From contig JACAXG010000076.1 in the NCBI GenBank assembly GCA_018881555.1, positions 2,242,003 to 2,306,002 of the forward strand: DNA of 64,000 bases, given 5' to 3'. Positions within the stretch are counted from its first letter, which is position 1; every line of letters starts with the position of its first letter. Source of the DNA: Amblyornis subalaris (taxonomy: Eukaryota; Chordata; Aves; Passeriformes; Ptilonorhynchidae). The notes beneath the pieces were generated by a model. The model searched no databases. It worked only from the letters and a program-made list of their open reading frames with translations, and was not told the DNA's origin. The translations under genes and the position numbers were made by a program. Shown piece by piece: positions 1 through 17,183 of this stretch.

Positions 1-480
1 CGGGCGGGACGGGCGCGGGACGGGCGGGCGGGCGGGCGGACGGCGCCGCGGCCGCCTTTGAATGAGCCAATGGCGGCGGGGCCGCGGCCGCCGCTCGGGG
101 CTGCCTCCGGCGACCCCCGGCAGGTGCCGCCGCGGCGAGGGGAACCCGGCCGGGCGCTCCCGCCGCCGCGCGGTCCCGCTGCCCGGCACGGGAGCGGCGC
201 GGGCTCCCACACGTGTCCGCGGGACGGGGGGGGAGAGCGGCGGGAGCGCCGGGGGCGCGGAGCTGCGGGAGCCTCCNGGAGCGGAGGGAACCGCGGGGGT
301 CTGCGGGAGCCGCGGGGCGCGGAGCGGAGCTGCCGCCNCGCTCGGACGCGCTCCCACGCGGGGACCCGGCGGGTGCCGCTGCCGGGACGTGTCGCGGCTC
401 GTGCTGCGGCGCCGCTGCCCCGGGGAGCGCCGGGCTTTGCCGTGAGTGTGATCCCTCTGCCCGTCCCGGCCGCTCCCGGG
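1..480 (+). promoter_or_regulatory. PHF19: PHF19 CpG-island promoter
   Basis: Very GC- and CpG-rich sequence with no TATA box. The first 40 bases are a run of GGGC/GGAC units that could form G-quadruplexes and bind Sp/KLF factors. A CCAAT box in good NF-Y context lies at 67-71 and runs directly into ATGGCGGC, a YY1-like core. This is a classical housekeeping-type promoter, and transcription probably begins shortly downstream. The island may continue to the left of the window, so its full extent is unknown. Confidence 0.75.
100..441 (+). other. PHF19: PHF19 untranslated exon 1 (left edge approximate)
   Basis: A consensus splice donor (GTGAGT) begins at 442 in the CpG island. The next downstream acceptor that leads into PHF19 coding sequence is at 1149-1151, just before the start codon. 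Base 441 is therefore the likely end of a 5' untranslated exon. The left edge is a guess placed below the CCAAT box. ORFs crossing this region show no family similarity and look like GC-rich noise. Confidence 0.5.
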
Positions 481-1160
481 GAGCGGGAGAGTCCTTATGG
501 ATAGCAGGGGCCGGGCAGAGGGGGTCGTGTCGCGATCCGCGGCGCCAGGACGCGCGTGCTGCCATGAGGCCACATGTGTGGCCGTGACGGGAGCGCACAG
601 GGGAGAAAAGTCCCTTTCAAGTCCTTTCCGTGGTGTCCTTTGGGATCGCAGCTCTGCTGGGAGTGGTTTCTTTGCCTCCCGCACCCCAAACCTCGTGGCG
701 GTGACATTTGGCCGCCTGCGTTCGCTCGCTGTGGGTGGTGCTGGCACATCCCCGATCCTGCAGCAGTCCCGCTGGTTTGGGAGCCCGCAAAACTGCGCGG
801 AAATTGTGATTTAAAAATCACGGTAAATTTAAAGCTTTTATCCCTCACGTGCCTCTTCCCAAAACTGAGCCATGCGGACCGTGGCGTGTCCCAGTGCTGT
901 GGGAGCCGGGGCTGTCGGGGGTTAATCCCTCTTGCTCACCAGTAGCAAAGACTTTGGCTGCTCCCTGGATTTCATGGAAAGGAACCGTCTCATCGGCACT
1001 TGTTTTGCAGCGTCCTGAGCCCCTGCTGGTGGGGCTGAACCACTTCCAGCCTCGGTCCTCGCAGGCAAACCCCTCAGGGATGCTGCGCTCGGCCGATGGG
1101 CGGCTTGCGCCGTGTCGAGAGGGCAGGTGACAGCGTGTGCGTCCCCTCCAGGTTCTGCTG

Positions 1161-5752
<4,592 letters not shown>

Positions 5753-6312
5753 GCCCCGCCAGCCCCGAAACCTCTCCCGGAGCCAAACCAGAGGAGCTGG
5801 GATGCCGGGGAAGCCCTCGCCGTGAGGCACGGGAGAGGTGCCGGTGCCCCGGGAGTCTCGGCGGGTGGAGGCAGTGCCCAAGCCCGCCCTGCCAGCAGTG
5901 CTGCCCACGAATGAAACCCGAAGCCTTGACGCTCTATTTTTGGAATTTGAACAATTTTTATTTCTCGGCTGTGTTTATGCTCCCAATGGAGCCTTTGGGC
6001 GAGCCCGAGGCACCATCACGGCGGTGGGAAGAGCAGTGAGCGGGTCTGGCCGTTCCAGAAGGGTTCCCCCGGCACAGCTGGGGCAGCTGCCTTGGGGGGC
6101 ACCCCACACCCTGCTCACACAGATGGACCTCGTGCCTGTGCCCGGCATAGCCCGGCTTATCCCTGTGTCCCAGCCTTACTGAGCAGCCTCGAGGGGGTTC
6201 TGCTGCCAAAGCACAGAGCCCCTCCTCATCCCNGGGCCTTACAGCTCATCCCTGTGCCCATGGGAAACCAGGGGCAGCTCTTGGGGTTTTCCACCTCATC
6301 CTAAATCCATTC

Positions 6313-6318
6313 ATTAAA
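6313..6318 (+). terminator. PHF19: Candidate proximal poly(A) signal of PHF19
   Basis: ATTAAA hexamer about 560 bases after the stop codon, followed within 20 bases by GT-rich sequence (gtggtttgtttt). Confidence 0.45.
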
Positions 6319-8017
6319 GGAATGTGGTTTGTTTTACATGAGAGGAAACTGCTCCAAAAACAAACAGCCCACATGTGGCTGTCTTGGCCACGGGGCGGAC
6401 GTGCTCTCACCCCACAACCTGGACTGTGTGTGATGCTGCACCAGCTTCATTTTCCTGTGCTGACAATCATGGACAAGATCATCCAAAACATCCTCCTTTT
6501 GCCTTAAAACCACCATGGGCACTTCACAGAATGGAGCCCAAGGCCTTTGTTTCTACAGGAATCTTCATCCCAAACGTGCCAAACCAGCAGACAAACCAAA
6601 AAAGGCTGAAGGGGACAGCAGGGGCAGGGGGCTGTACCAGGGTCCGTGTACCATCCCCATGACCATCCCTGTGGCCTCGTGGCTGTGCCTCACTCGAGGG
6701 CAGTGTAGTGGTGATGTTTGTGGGCACTGGGCTTGATTTGTCTGCNGGAGAGAAGGAGCAGCCCCCTTCTTCAACAAAGCAATACTGCCAGCTTGGGCAG
6801 GAGCAGAGCAGTTGGCTTTTTAAAAAAGATTCTAATATCAGATATATTTGTTAGATTGTTTTTCTTAAGAGAGATATATATATTTTTAATGTTGTCCTCC
6901 TTGTCTCTCCCCCATCCCACCGTGGCTGTCCCATGGGATGGAGGGAGGGCCATGCTGAGGGGCTGTGGGGTCCTGCTCCACCAGCAGACCCTGCCCTACA
7001 GCCCCACGACTGTCCCACCTGTGCTTGTGGGATCTGCTGACCAGAGGGGGAGTCGAAAAGGTTGTTTTACTGAAAAAGTACTTAAATATTTCATCAGTAT
7101 ATTTGGCATGAGAGAGCAGGTGGCTTTTACAAACCAGAGGCAGAAGTGTGGTCCTTAAAAGCAAACTTCTGCTGCAGCTACTGTTAAAATAACACAGTGG
7201 GACACCCGTGCNGTGGGGCAGAGCAGCAGCTTCTCTGCAGCCCCGGGATGTGCCTGTGTGGTTTGGGCCAGGCGTGAGCTGATTCAGTGCCTGCAGGAGG
7301 AGCCTCAGGATTTGGCTCTGCAGGTAAAAGCATTGGAACTCCTTCCNGACGTTGTCCAGGGCCGTGTGCCCGGTGCTGTGCTCGGGGGAGAGGCTGTTGG
7401 CCNCTTGTGCAGGGACTGGTTTGGGAGAGAAGGCTCCATCCAGCTCCAGCCATGCGATGGTTTGGGCTGAGCAGGGTCAGACGTGCCTTGGGGAGCAGTG
7501 CTTGGCACCCTCAGGGGCTCATCCCGAGCAGAGCCTCTCCAGAGGGGCCCCTTCTTTTGGGAAAGGTGCCACCAGGACCCCCCATCCCTGGCAGGGAGGG
7601 TCCAGCAGCTGGATAACTCCCTGTCCTGCCTTGGCTTTGTCCCCAAAGGATCACTTCAAATATTTCCCCTTCTCGAGTGCCTATGGAGCCCTTGTGATTC
7701 CAAGGGGCTGCCAAGAGCTGTGCCAGGGCTGAGCAGGGTTATCCCTGCGGGATGTGCCAGTGGACATGATGGGAGCACCCACAAGATGTGGCCCTGGTTG
7801 CTCTCTGCTCCTTCTCTGTTCCCTCTCCTCCTCTCCTGGCTTCTTGCAGAGAATTGAATGTGGAGCCTTTAAAAGTATTTTTGTTGCAGAGTATATTTTG
7901 CATTCGCTGTAATAGAGATTATAACAGCTCTGTGCACCTTCTGATTTCTGAGTTCAGGTTGCTGCTTGTAAGCAACTCTCGTTATGCCCAAGTTGTAATT
8001 AATATGTCTGATGTACA

Positions 8018-8023
8018 ATTAAA
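8018..8023 (+). terminator. PHF19: Candidate distal poly(A) signal of PHF19
   Basis: ATTAAA in an AT-rich block, followed at 8027-8060 by T- and GT-rich sequence typical of a downstream element. It would make a 2.3-kb 3' UTR. Confidence 0.45.
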
Positions 8024-8059
8024 AAGTGGGGTTTTTTTAACGTCACTGTTTTTTTGTAG

Positions 8060-9578
8060 TGTGAGGATTATTGAGTTTGGATGCCCAGTGCCCACCACGG
8101 GGCAGCTGCTGCTGCTGGGTCGTGTTCTGTGCCAGCTGAGGTGTGTCCTCACCTGTCAGGTGCTGCTGGGAAGCACAGGAACGGCAGAAGGATGGGAAGG
8201 GGTGAGGGTGGGGGTGTCAGAACAGCGGGGGACAGGGACACCCCATGCAGGGATGGTTTTTGGAGAGAGGGGCTGCCCTCACTCAGTGCTGCTGACTGGT
8301 GAGGTGCCAAACGGCCCCAATCCACTTAATCTTAGCGTAAAACTGGCACATTGCACACGTAGCCCTGACAGGGCTAAACAAAGCTCAGCTTTGGGTGTGG
8401 TGCTCTCCATGTGCTTCGTTCCTTTTTGCCAGACCAGGGGCCTTGCTGGTGCCGTTTCTTTGCATTTAGCACTGAAAATTTCCTGCTCTCAGAGCTCAGA
8501 CCATTTTCCCTCTCGGCTTTTCTTTCCTGATCCTGGGAGCCTTCCCTGTGCTGCCTTTGAGGGATGATGGGGACACACAAACCTGTGGGCACAGATCTCA
8601 GTGCCTGTGAAACACCCTGGACCACTTCTCCAGGGGCCTGAGAGGAGCCAGGTGGGAGCATTCACCAGGACCGGGTTGGAGAGAGTTACTGGGCCCAGGA
8701 TGGGCCCTTTCTCCTGCCCGGCTGTGACCAGGAGAGCCTGCCCAGGTAGGAAATGCTCCTGTTTATTCCCTTCCCAGTCACACAAATAACTCGAAAANGT
8801 TCCATAAGTTATATTCTACTAAACCATTAACATCAGGATCTTTTTACAAGATTAAACTTGGCCCAGGCAGAAAGCCACTGTTCAGGTGGGGGTAAGGATT
8901 CAGGGCCAGGGCACTGTCCTGGTCCTGCTGGCACTTGGGTTCCCTGAGCTGGCCGTGGATGTTGCCCAGCTCATCCCAGCTTTTCCCGGCTCCGCGGCAG
9001 AGTCACACGCGTGCTGCTCGCGGCTCCTGCTAAATCCTCGCGGCATCCGCTCGACTCTGCCGCTTCCTTGGATTTTGCGAGACTCCCGCCAGCAGCGGAG
9101 GGCGGGAGCGGGCCCGCCGCGGGGTGCCCGGCCACATCCTGCTGCCTGCGGCCTGGGGAAGCAGGCAGGGGGGAAGGGATGCTGGGACCGCCGCTGCGGG
9201 AGAGCGGGGGCCACGCAGGGTTCAGGCGCTGCCTGTGGGGACACGTGGCCCTGCAGGGGCTGCCGGGCCGCGGCTCCCAGCTGGAATTTGCTGCCGAGGC
9301 AGCCCCCGAGTGTCCTGACAGGGACATCTCCGCGCGTCCTCATCCGCAGCGCTGCAGCAGCCCTTGGTGCGGGGAGCCCTTCCCCGGCTCAGCCTGCACC
9401 GGCTCCGGGCTGCTCAGCGCTCCCCGGCGAGGCCAAGGAGGGGACGTTTCCAGTGCAAACGGAATTCCCAATCCCAAGCTCGTGTGTTACAGCAAACCCG
9501 AGAAGACGGAAGGCGCCTCCCGCGCGGCTCAACAGGGTCCGCCCGGGCTCCCCGAAAATGAGGAGCACTTCGCACTCN
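8060..9578. other. Intergenic gap between the PHF19 and CUTA 3' ends, with an orphan CpG cluster
   Basis: No coding exon seen. On the minus strand an AATAAA (forward TTTATT at 8762-8767) could end the CUTA transcript. From about 8985 to 9560 the sequence is markedly CpG-rich, unexpected at a tail-to-tail junction. The ORFs crossing it on both strands overlap one another and lack recognisable domains. Confidence 0.5.
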
Positions 9579-12500
9579 TCAGTCCCGTGGGACGTTTTCC
9601 TCTATCCATTTGAGGAAGAGAGGGTTTCCTTGGTCAATAGGCAGGCTGATGATCTCGGGGATTTCAAAGGGATGGATGGATCTAAAGTGGAAACAGGCGC
9701 AGAGCGGCGGTGTCAGCGCCAGCCCCGCGGGAAGCCGAGCTCTCCGCTCCCAGCCCTGCCCCGCGCCCTCCCGGACTTCAAAGCACCCGCATCTTCTTTT
9801 TGCCACGTGGGAATTTTGCTTTGAGTTTGGGGTTTACCACAGACTGCCGGGGGCCTGGCCCAAAGCTGACTGTGCTCCCCCCTCGGGAAACGCAGGAAAT
9901 CCTGCCAGGAGGCTGCCAGGGAACAACCTGTGTGAGGAGAGAGAATCCCTCCTCGAATCCGGCATGGAGGGGCTGGGTGAAGCCTAACAGTTGATGTTTT
10001 TGCCGCCCTTTCCTTTATTGCCGATGCCATCTCTGGGTTTTTCTGGTTCATAAGATACACAGGAGCACTTAACCCCCTCTGGGTGGGAAGGGGCTCCAGG
10101 AGCTCCCAAAGCTGGAGCAGGAGATGACAGCCTACCTTGGATGGGATNCCCAGCGCTCCCACAGAGCCAGAGCCTCACCTGACGTAGTTGGACAACTCCT
10201 CTATTTTGGACGTCCTTGTTTTCACCAACTGTGGAGAGTAAAAAAACCAAAACAAACCCCAAGGGAGATGTGAAGAGGATGGAGTGATCCTGACATGCAG
10301 TTCCACTGCACCCACCCAGCACGGCGAGGGGTGAGACAGGAGCCCTTCCCTGGGGGTGTCACCGGTGGTGGCAACTCAAGCCAGGCTGCCACCACCAGCT
10401 GTCACTGCCATGGCCACAGACAGATGTTTGGGGNCTCTGGGTACTGCTCCAAACCTCGGGTAGGTTGGTGCCACCCTCCCCAAACCTCACTGCAGCAGCC
10501 CCTTCTGACTGGGGCCATTCGCACCAGAGATTTTTGTGATGTAGGGAATGATCACTCACCAGCAGTATTTCAGTGGATTCTTCCAGTTCCCCTTTCCAGA
10601 AATATCTGGATTTAAAAGAAAAGCAGCATCAGCAAATCCAGCTCTGGCTGCAGCCACGCCAGTCCTCCAGGGGTTGTTTTCCCTGCTTGGTGCTTTCTGC
10701 ATGTGGCCATTTCTTTACAAAGTGGGTCAAGAAGCATCACTGGCCCCAAAACTGCTGAGCATGTCAGTAAGCACCCCAGATTTAAGGACCACAGCTTCCT
10801 TGGCTGTGCCAGGCTCCAAAGACTGCCCAGGGGGAATGGCAGGGCAAATTTCCTGGGACTGGGGCCCACTGGGGGGCTGTGGCGGTGGCCCCGCTCTGAG
10901 CAGCGGCCGGGGGACGGTGCCTGCAGGGTTTGTGGCTGGGAGGCTGAGCTTTCTTCCTCTTTCCCTGCAGGAGAGGAGATGTACTTCTCATGAGTCAGAT
11001 GTGACCTTTCAAAACACTGACGCTGCCAGAAGGCCATCCTGATCTCATCTGCCTGCTGGGCTCCTGCGTGAGGAGGGCTCGCAGGCGTCGCGGTGTCTCC
11101 TGAGCGGGGCACGGAGCGGAATCCAGCTGGAGCAGCCAGGGCTGTGCAGGAGCAACTCTGCTCCGGCTGTTTGGGCTTGTAGGAAATTATGGATGAGGGG
11201 AAGAAGGCTATTACGGGGTTTGGCCCCTGTCAGCAGCCTCAGGTGGGCCATGGGGTTGCATAGTGGGGACCCCTCCCGCAGGGAGGCTGTGGTGGAATCC
11301 GCTCCTCACTTCTGCCAGGTCGAGACCAGGGTGTTTCTTCTATGAGGAAAAAGCTGTTTGGGGCTTTGCTCTTTAATCCCTCTAAGAAGTGCACTCCCTT
11401 TGCATGGACGGCTGAGGACACCTGCAGAGCACGGCTGCTCCCGTTCCACGGTCAAAGATGCTGCTCTTCCTGCCCAAAAGAGCTGCTTAATATTGCAAAG
11501 GCCTTTTCTGTTCCCTATCTTGGCTTCCTTTTAGAGCCTCTAATAACAGGCACCATGTCCTCAGGACCATAAATCCCAAATTGCTGGATGTCCGTGTAGC
11601 CAAGTAACCAATAAACAAATGGTCGCCACGGGCAGTCAGAGCATCTGCACTGCTTAATAAGCTCGGAGCACGGTGAGGCTCATCCCCGCCATCTGCAACA
11701 ACAAACAGACCCAGCAGCCTTCTGGAAACTGAAGGCTGTGTCCATCCCCTCGTTCCCTCCCTGCGGAGCCCAGGTTTGCCTCCTCCGTTGGGGAATATCC
11801 AGCCCAACTTACAAGGCCGAGCTCTTGGGCAGGATGTTCACGTAGGCAGCCAGTTTCTTATCCATGATGGCCCTGGGGGAGACAGGAGGGGAGTCAGTGC
11901 CAGCCAAGCTCAGTGCTCACCCCCAGCCATGGGGACATTCTCTCGTGCTGCCCAGGACTGCCAGCAGCAGCTTTGACATTGGAATTTTGGGTTACTTATT
12001 ACCCTGAGAAAGCAGAGGCAAAGGCGACCTTTGGCTGGAGCTGCTTCAGATCAGGTCCCCCTGGCAGGGCTCTGGGGCCCTCCCTGCTGTCCCCCTGTGC
12101 TGAGGAGGGAGGTTGGGTGTTGCTCCTGGCCTGGATGGTGCAAGGACCTCGCCCAGTGTCAGCCCTGCGCCCCCTTGGCCATGGGGTCACCAGGGCAGGG
12201 GCTGAACTGTGGGACCGCAACAACGTGGGCTGGCAGGGACAGGAAGGGGTTTGTCTCCCATTCATGTATTTTCACTGTCAAACTGTGCCTCTTCCTCGCA
12301 GAGCAGCCTAAATGTGGAGCTTGTTAAATTAACAATATCGAGGGTTTTCAACCNAAACTGTCCTAGAAATCTGAAGCCCAAATAAATTCCTTCCCTCCGG
12401 CTGCCTCCGTTAGTTGTGGGCTGGTTTGTTATTGCAGAGCTGCCTGGGTCTGCCAGCAGAAGTGATACTTCAGTGATTACAGAGTACTGCAGCAGCCTCA

Positions 12501-14987
12501 GGGTGGATTTTTAGAAGGAAAGAGGGCAAATGCTGTGTTTTGTGACCATAGCAGTGTCTGGCCCTTCTCACAGAGATGGCACTTGTCCCTTGCAGGCAGC
12601 TCCGCTCAGGGCACTTCACCTTTGGTTTTCTTTAATTCTGGCTTGGGGGGAGCATGGCTGGAGAGGAGCAATATCCAAGGACCCTCAGGGTTGTTTGCTC
12701 TCCCCAAGTGTAGGCAGTTCCAGGCATTTAATGCTTGTGGAACATCTTGAGTTAATCTTTAGACCAACGAAGTGCAGCAGCCCGAGCAGAGTCACCCCTG
12801 CTGTGCCTGTCATGTCACATATGGCACAAATCAGTTTGGATTTGCTGCCTGCAACTTGGAAGTTGCTTTAGCACAGGAGCCTCTTGGTTTGGGTGCTCTG
12901 TCCCGATAAACTGCAATCCTAACTGAGATCCTGAACTTTGTCCCAGCAAGCTGAGCAGCAGCAAGAGGCCACCATGGGAATGGGAAACATTATAAGAAGC
13001 TGAATGTGATCTGTGGAAAATGTCTGCATAATACATGATGGCTTTGGGTTGGGCACTTGATGTGTGTTTGTCTGTGCCTCACAAGAGGCTCTGAATTGAG
13101 ACAGATTAAATATTAATAAGCAGAAAAGCAAAGAAAATGATAAGCACAAATCTAAGGCAGCAGCGGGGGCTGATGGGGTGTTGGGTAAGTTGGGTGAGGT
13201 GCAGTGGCCACAGCACCCAGCCAAGGGGGTCGAATCCTCCCAGCAGGCACAAGGGAGAGGCAAGAAGGTCTGGACATGCTGAATTCTACCTGCAGCTATT
13301 CTGCTTTTCCTTAAAACCAGTGGAAAATTCCCTTGCAGACTGATCCATCAGAGAGAGTGCTCCACTGAGCAGAGCAAAGGAAGAATAAACACAACAGCAC
13401 AGGAAAAAGGTGTGGAGGAAAATGAATGCAGAAGCCCTGTGTCATCCCCTACAACCAGGGCTCATTGCTCAAAATTCCAGAACAAAGGAATAATTACTCC
13501 ACCAGTAAAACCACAACCAAAGTATGCATATCTCAGCAAGGGGGAGTGATTTATTTCCTCTCCCTTCCCTGCAAGATGAGGAACAAAGAGTGGAAAGCAT
13601 TTGCAGAGCTGCTAAGATGAGGCATTTTCAGGAACTGAGGCTCTTTTCACCATGTACAGTTACTCCTTTTTTTTAGGAGACATCGAGCAGTGCAGACATA
13701 ATTCTATTTGAATTTCTTAATACAGTTGCAGTATTTAAGGTGACACAAACTCCCTTTCAGCCTCCCTGAACATGTTTGGGAGCACTTTGCCAGAGATGGA
13801 GAGGTTTTGGCAGCAGCAGGGCAGAGGGAAAACAGCGCACGAGGTGTTGCAGGAAACTTCACGGTCCATCATAAACACTTCCCCAGTCAACATGGGTTCA
13901 GCACCTTGAACAAACCACCCATTGAGCCAGGGACTGACCGATGTGTGAAAAAACCCTGCATGCAAAATATCATGCAAAGTGTCTCATATATTAAAATAGA
14001 AGAAGAAAAAAATAGAGAAAAAGCCCTCATTCCCTGAGGTTTGCCTGGTGAGCAGAGTGCAGGCCCCCAGGTGCTACCTCACAAGTGTCTGTTGTGGCCC
14101 ACTTTGATATTGTCTTTATTTTCACGGCAGGGCACTGTGCTTTGTCCCTCTCTAGAAATGCCCCTCCTGGCATTTTGTTGTCTGTGTTGTTCTAGAGAGG
14201 AATAAAGACTGTGACAGATCACAGAACACGGGGCTAGGGCTTAATCCATCTGAGGACCCAGAAATTCAGGGTTATGGCTTGAAAATGGGTCTTGAAAATG
14301 CAAGGCAGTGGAATAACTAGAGGATTGCTTGATGTGACCACGGCTTTGACTTGAGAGGCAAATGTCAGCTTTCCTTGGGACAGAACAGCTCTTGGAAAGG
14401 GGCTTGTGATAGAGTCAGTGAAAAGGAGCACTGCTCGGGCATCACAGAATCATGGGATCGTTTGGGTTGGGAGGGACCAGCTCGTCCAGTCCCACCCCCT
14501 GCCATGGGCAGGGACACCTTCCACTATCCCAGGGTGCTCCAAGCCCTGTCCAACCTGGCCTTGGACACTTCCAGGGATGGGGCAGCCACAGCTTCTCTGG
14601 GCAACCTGTGCCAGGGCCTCACCCCCCTAGAAATGCAAAGTAGCCAGGGATACAGATCCTCTCGAGGGAACACTCAGCTTTATTCCAGCGCTGGAACCAT
14701 TCCAGCGCACAAGCAAGGGAAGTGCCTCCGTACCTGGCGATGTCCCTGGCGATCTGCTCGTTGAGGCAGCTGACGAGGGCGATGGAGTGCGTCCCGGGGA
14801 TGTAGCTGCCGGTGACAGCGGCGTGCAGGTGCAGAGCCAGGCCCCTGAGCACCGGGTACGTGAGCACCAGCAGCGTCAGCACCTCGGAGAGAACGCCCAC
14901 GGCGGTGGGAGGTGAAACACCGCACTTTGGAAAACGGCATTTACATTGTCTGCGGCTGGAGGGACGTTTCCAGGCTTCCTTCAGCAT
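9579..14987 (-). CDS. CUTA: CutA homologue (CUTA-like), five coding exons; N terminus uncertain
   Basis: Small trimeric ferredoxin-like-fold protein; bacterial relatives are linked to copper tolerance and the vertebrate one to brain acetylcholinesterase processing. Minus-strand exons in transcript order: exon ending 14734, 11872-11813, 10605-10560, 10228-10179, 9681-9579 (with stop). All internal borders are GT/AG with matching phases. The joined protein shows the family core: SYIPGTHSIALVSCLNEQIA, then KKLAAYVNILP, YFWKGELEE, LLLVKTRTSK and SIHPFEIPEIISLPIDQGN. A hydrophobic segment before the core (VLTLLVLTYPVLRGLAL) fits the membrane or signal segment of vertebrate CUTA. The Met at 14987 is the longest option only; a splice acceptor inside 14920-14970 fed by a leader exon near 17.2 kb is equally possible. 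The family's Cys in AACVN is Tyr here. In mammals a CUTA-like locus or pseudogene sits between PSMD5 and PHF19, as here. Confidence 0.88.
14441..14650 (-). repeat. CR1-type LINE 3' fragment in CUTA intron 1
   Basis: Reverse-orientation CR1 end: atcacagaatcatgggatcg, then gtttgggttgggagggacc, the caaccccctgccatgggcag type core, and tccaacctggccttggacac. It lies less than 100 bases from the donor of the exon ending at 14734. Confidence 0.88.
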
Positions 14988-17183
14988 CGCAGGGATCAGT
15001 TAAATTAAATTAAAGTGAGAACCTGCTCCTGGGGGGATTCATTCCCTTCCAAAGGGGCCAATCTTGTGTCATGCCGAGTGCTGGGAGCAGGAGAGGGGCG
15101 GTTTTGAGGCTGTATCAGCCCAGGGGTGGCCAGACCTCGGCTGTGGGAGGTCACCCCCAGACTAAGGGTGGCTACAGACCTCACCACACAACCACCGCAC
15201 CCAGGACTGGTTTTTCGAAAAAGGATAAGGAGGTAAGGCATGGAAAGTCTCGGTTTCTACTGCAAAAAAGAGCAAGAAGGGAATGGCTCCCCCACCAAGC
15301 ACCTCTTTCCTGCTCAGGACACATCCTGCAGCCATCCCTTAGCCGTGTGCCAAGGGTGAGGCACGTCCATCCCTCTGGGAAGCGGGGGGAACAGGACCCT
15401 CTGCCCCCCGGGGATGTGGGGAGAGGAAGAGCAGTGTCAGCAATTTGTCCATGGAAAACAGATTTTTTCTGAAGCCTGGTGGGGGGACCAGAGCCCCGGA
15501 CTGTGTCAGGACATGGAGAATTTCCATCCTGCCCTGCCAGATTATTCTCCTCTGCCACAGCTCTGTGCAGCCCACCCGGACCACGCTGCAGCCTCACAGC
15601 CTGCAAGGCAGGGCACCACTTCAAGACAGGTTTTAAGTTCACTTCATCTCAATTATCTGATCCTAACAGCACAGTGAAACTGCGTCCTTTGGGGCACAGA
15701 AATCCCGATGGACACAGCCCAGGTCTGCAGGGCTGCACAAACACCAACGCTCTGCCCGTGGCCTGGCGCAGCAGCAGCAACAAGTGGGGTTTGCTGCACA
15801 GGAGCTGCTGTTCCTGGCAAGCCCCTTCGCCGCTGCTTGTGCTCACGTGCCATAAACAGCCTCCCAAAAATATATCATTATCCCAGCGGGGATGCTGTGG
15901 GAATGGTGAGGTTAATTTGGAGTGCTGAGGACCAGCCGAAGGATGGAGCCGTTCTGGGCTGCAGCGCCTTCCCTTTGTCTTTTGTCTTGTTTTTGACATA
16001 AACAGCATCTGGCCCTGATTCAGCCACAGTGATTAAAAAACACTTAGAAGACTAAGAATATATTCCTTTTTTNCCCATATTTCCACCCTCCTTCATCCTC
16101 TGAAAAATCTGCCATTACACCACCAATGTAGAAATCTTTTTTTTTTTTTAATTGAATTAAAAATATCTCTTGTCACCACAAATCCAGGAGCTCTTTCCCA
16201 TTTGGAAAATGACTGGTGTGCTGTTTTGCTTGTCTCCTCTTGTCCAATCCATTTGAGGAAATATTCTTTGTCATCACAAGACTTCTCATAATAATTTTTA
16301 AAGCTCCTTCTGTGCTCTTTTTTTCCCACTAAGCCATTTAACAAATATTATACAACAAATCCCAGAAGCTACTCAGCAAATTACTAGCCAAGCAGAGATG
16401 TGCTGGTGTACCTATTTTTCCAGATTAAAATGTAATCATGCTCCTTGCTCAGGAAAAAAAAATCCAACCTGTTCAGCCTGGTGATCATTAATCTTCTTGG
16501 AAGATGTACGTGCATGTGATGAGGAAATCCCTAGGATCATTTGTGATTGAATATTACTACAACTATGAACACTATCTTGTTTTTTCTGCTGTTNCCCCCC
16601 CTTTTTTTTCAGAATAATTGAATTTGCAAGGGATGGTGCAAAAGGGACGGAGTGAAACCTCAGGATTGCTGCCCGATAAACCAAGTAATTTTGATTAATC
16701 ATGATTGCCAAGATACTGAAGTGAACAAAACTGAAAACACACCGGTGAGGTTTTAAGCACTTCACCGAAAAGCACCGAGCAGCAAAATGCCTGTTTAGTT
16801 CAGGGAGACTCAGATTTTTCAACACTTGTTCTGGCTTTGGTGAACTAAAACCAGCTTTAGGGTTCAGAATCACCACGCTAGAACTTTTTGCCTAGTTTTG
16901 ATGAGATCCTGTTAAAAAAAAAANCCCAAACAACACCACCCGAACACAACTTGTGGCAATGCTGAGTGTGCCATGAAAAAAACTCTTTGGAAATCTGCTT
17001 TGCTCTCAGCGGTTGCAGGGAATACATCCCTCCCGCACGATGGTTTCGGGCAGAGGTTGCCTTAGAAAGGTACAGACAGGTATTTGCTTGGCGTGGGTTG
17101 GTGTTTACCCCAGCGAGTGTCCCGTGTCCCGCATCCCCATCCCGCATCCCCATCCCCATCCCAGCCCCGAGGCTCCCACTTAC
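14988..17183. other. Upstream or first-intron sequence of CUTA, non-coding
   Basis: AT-rich in 16000-16900 with homopolymer runs (T11 at about 16139) and several n bases. The ORFs here have no family resemblance and no splice context. If the leader exon near 17.2 kb is real this is CUTA intron 1; otherwise it is intergenic. Confidence 0.5.

Larger units (their letters stand above)
5753..8040 (+). other. PHF19: PHF19 3' untranslated region (two possible ends)
   Basis: After the TGA at 5750-5752 no coding pattern continues. Two plausible polyadenylation positions exist: ATTAAA at 6313-6318 followed by GT-rich sequence, and ATTAAA at 8018-8023 followed by a strong T/GT-rich element. The stretch 7850-8050 is AT-rich with a gradual composition change, like the end of a long 3' UTR. 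I infer a short and a long UTR form; only transcripts would tell. Confidence 0.55.
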
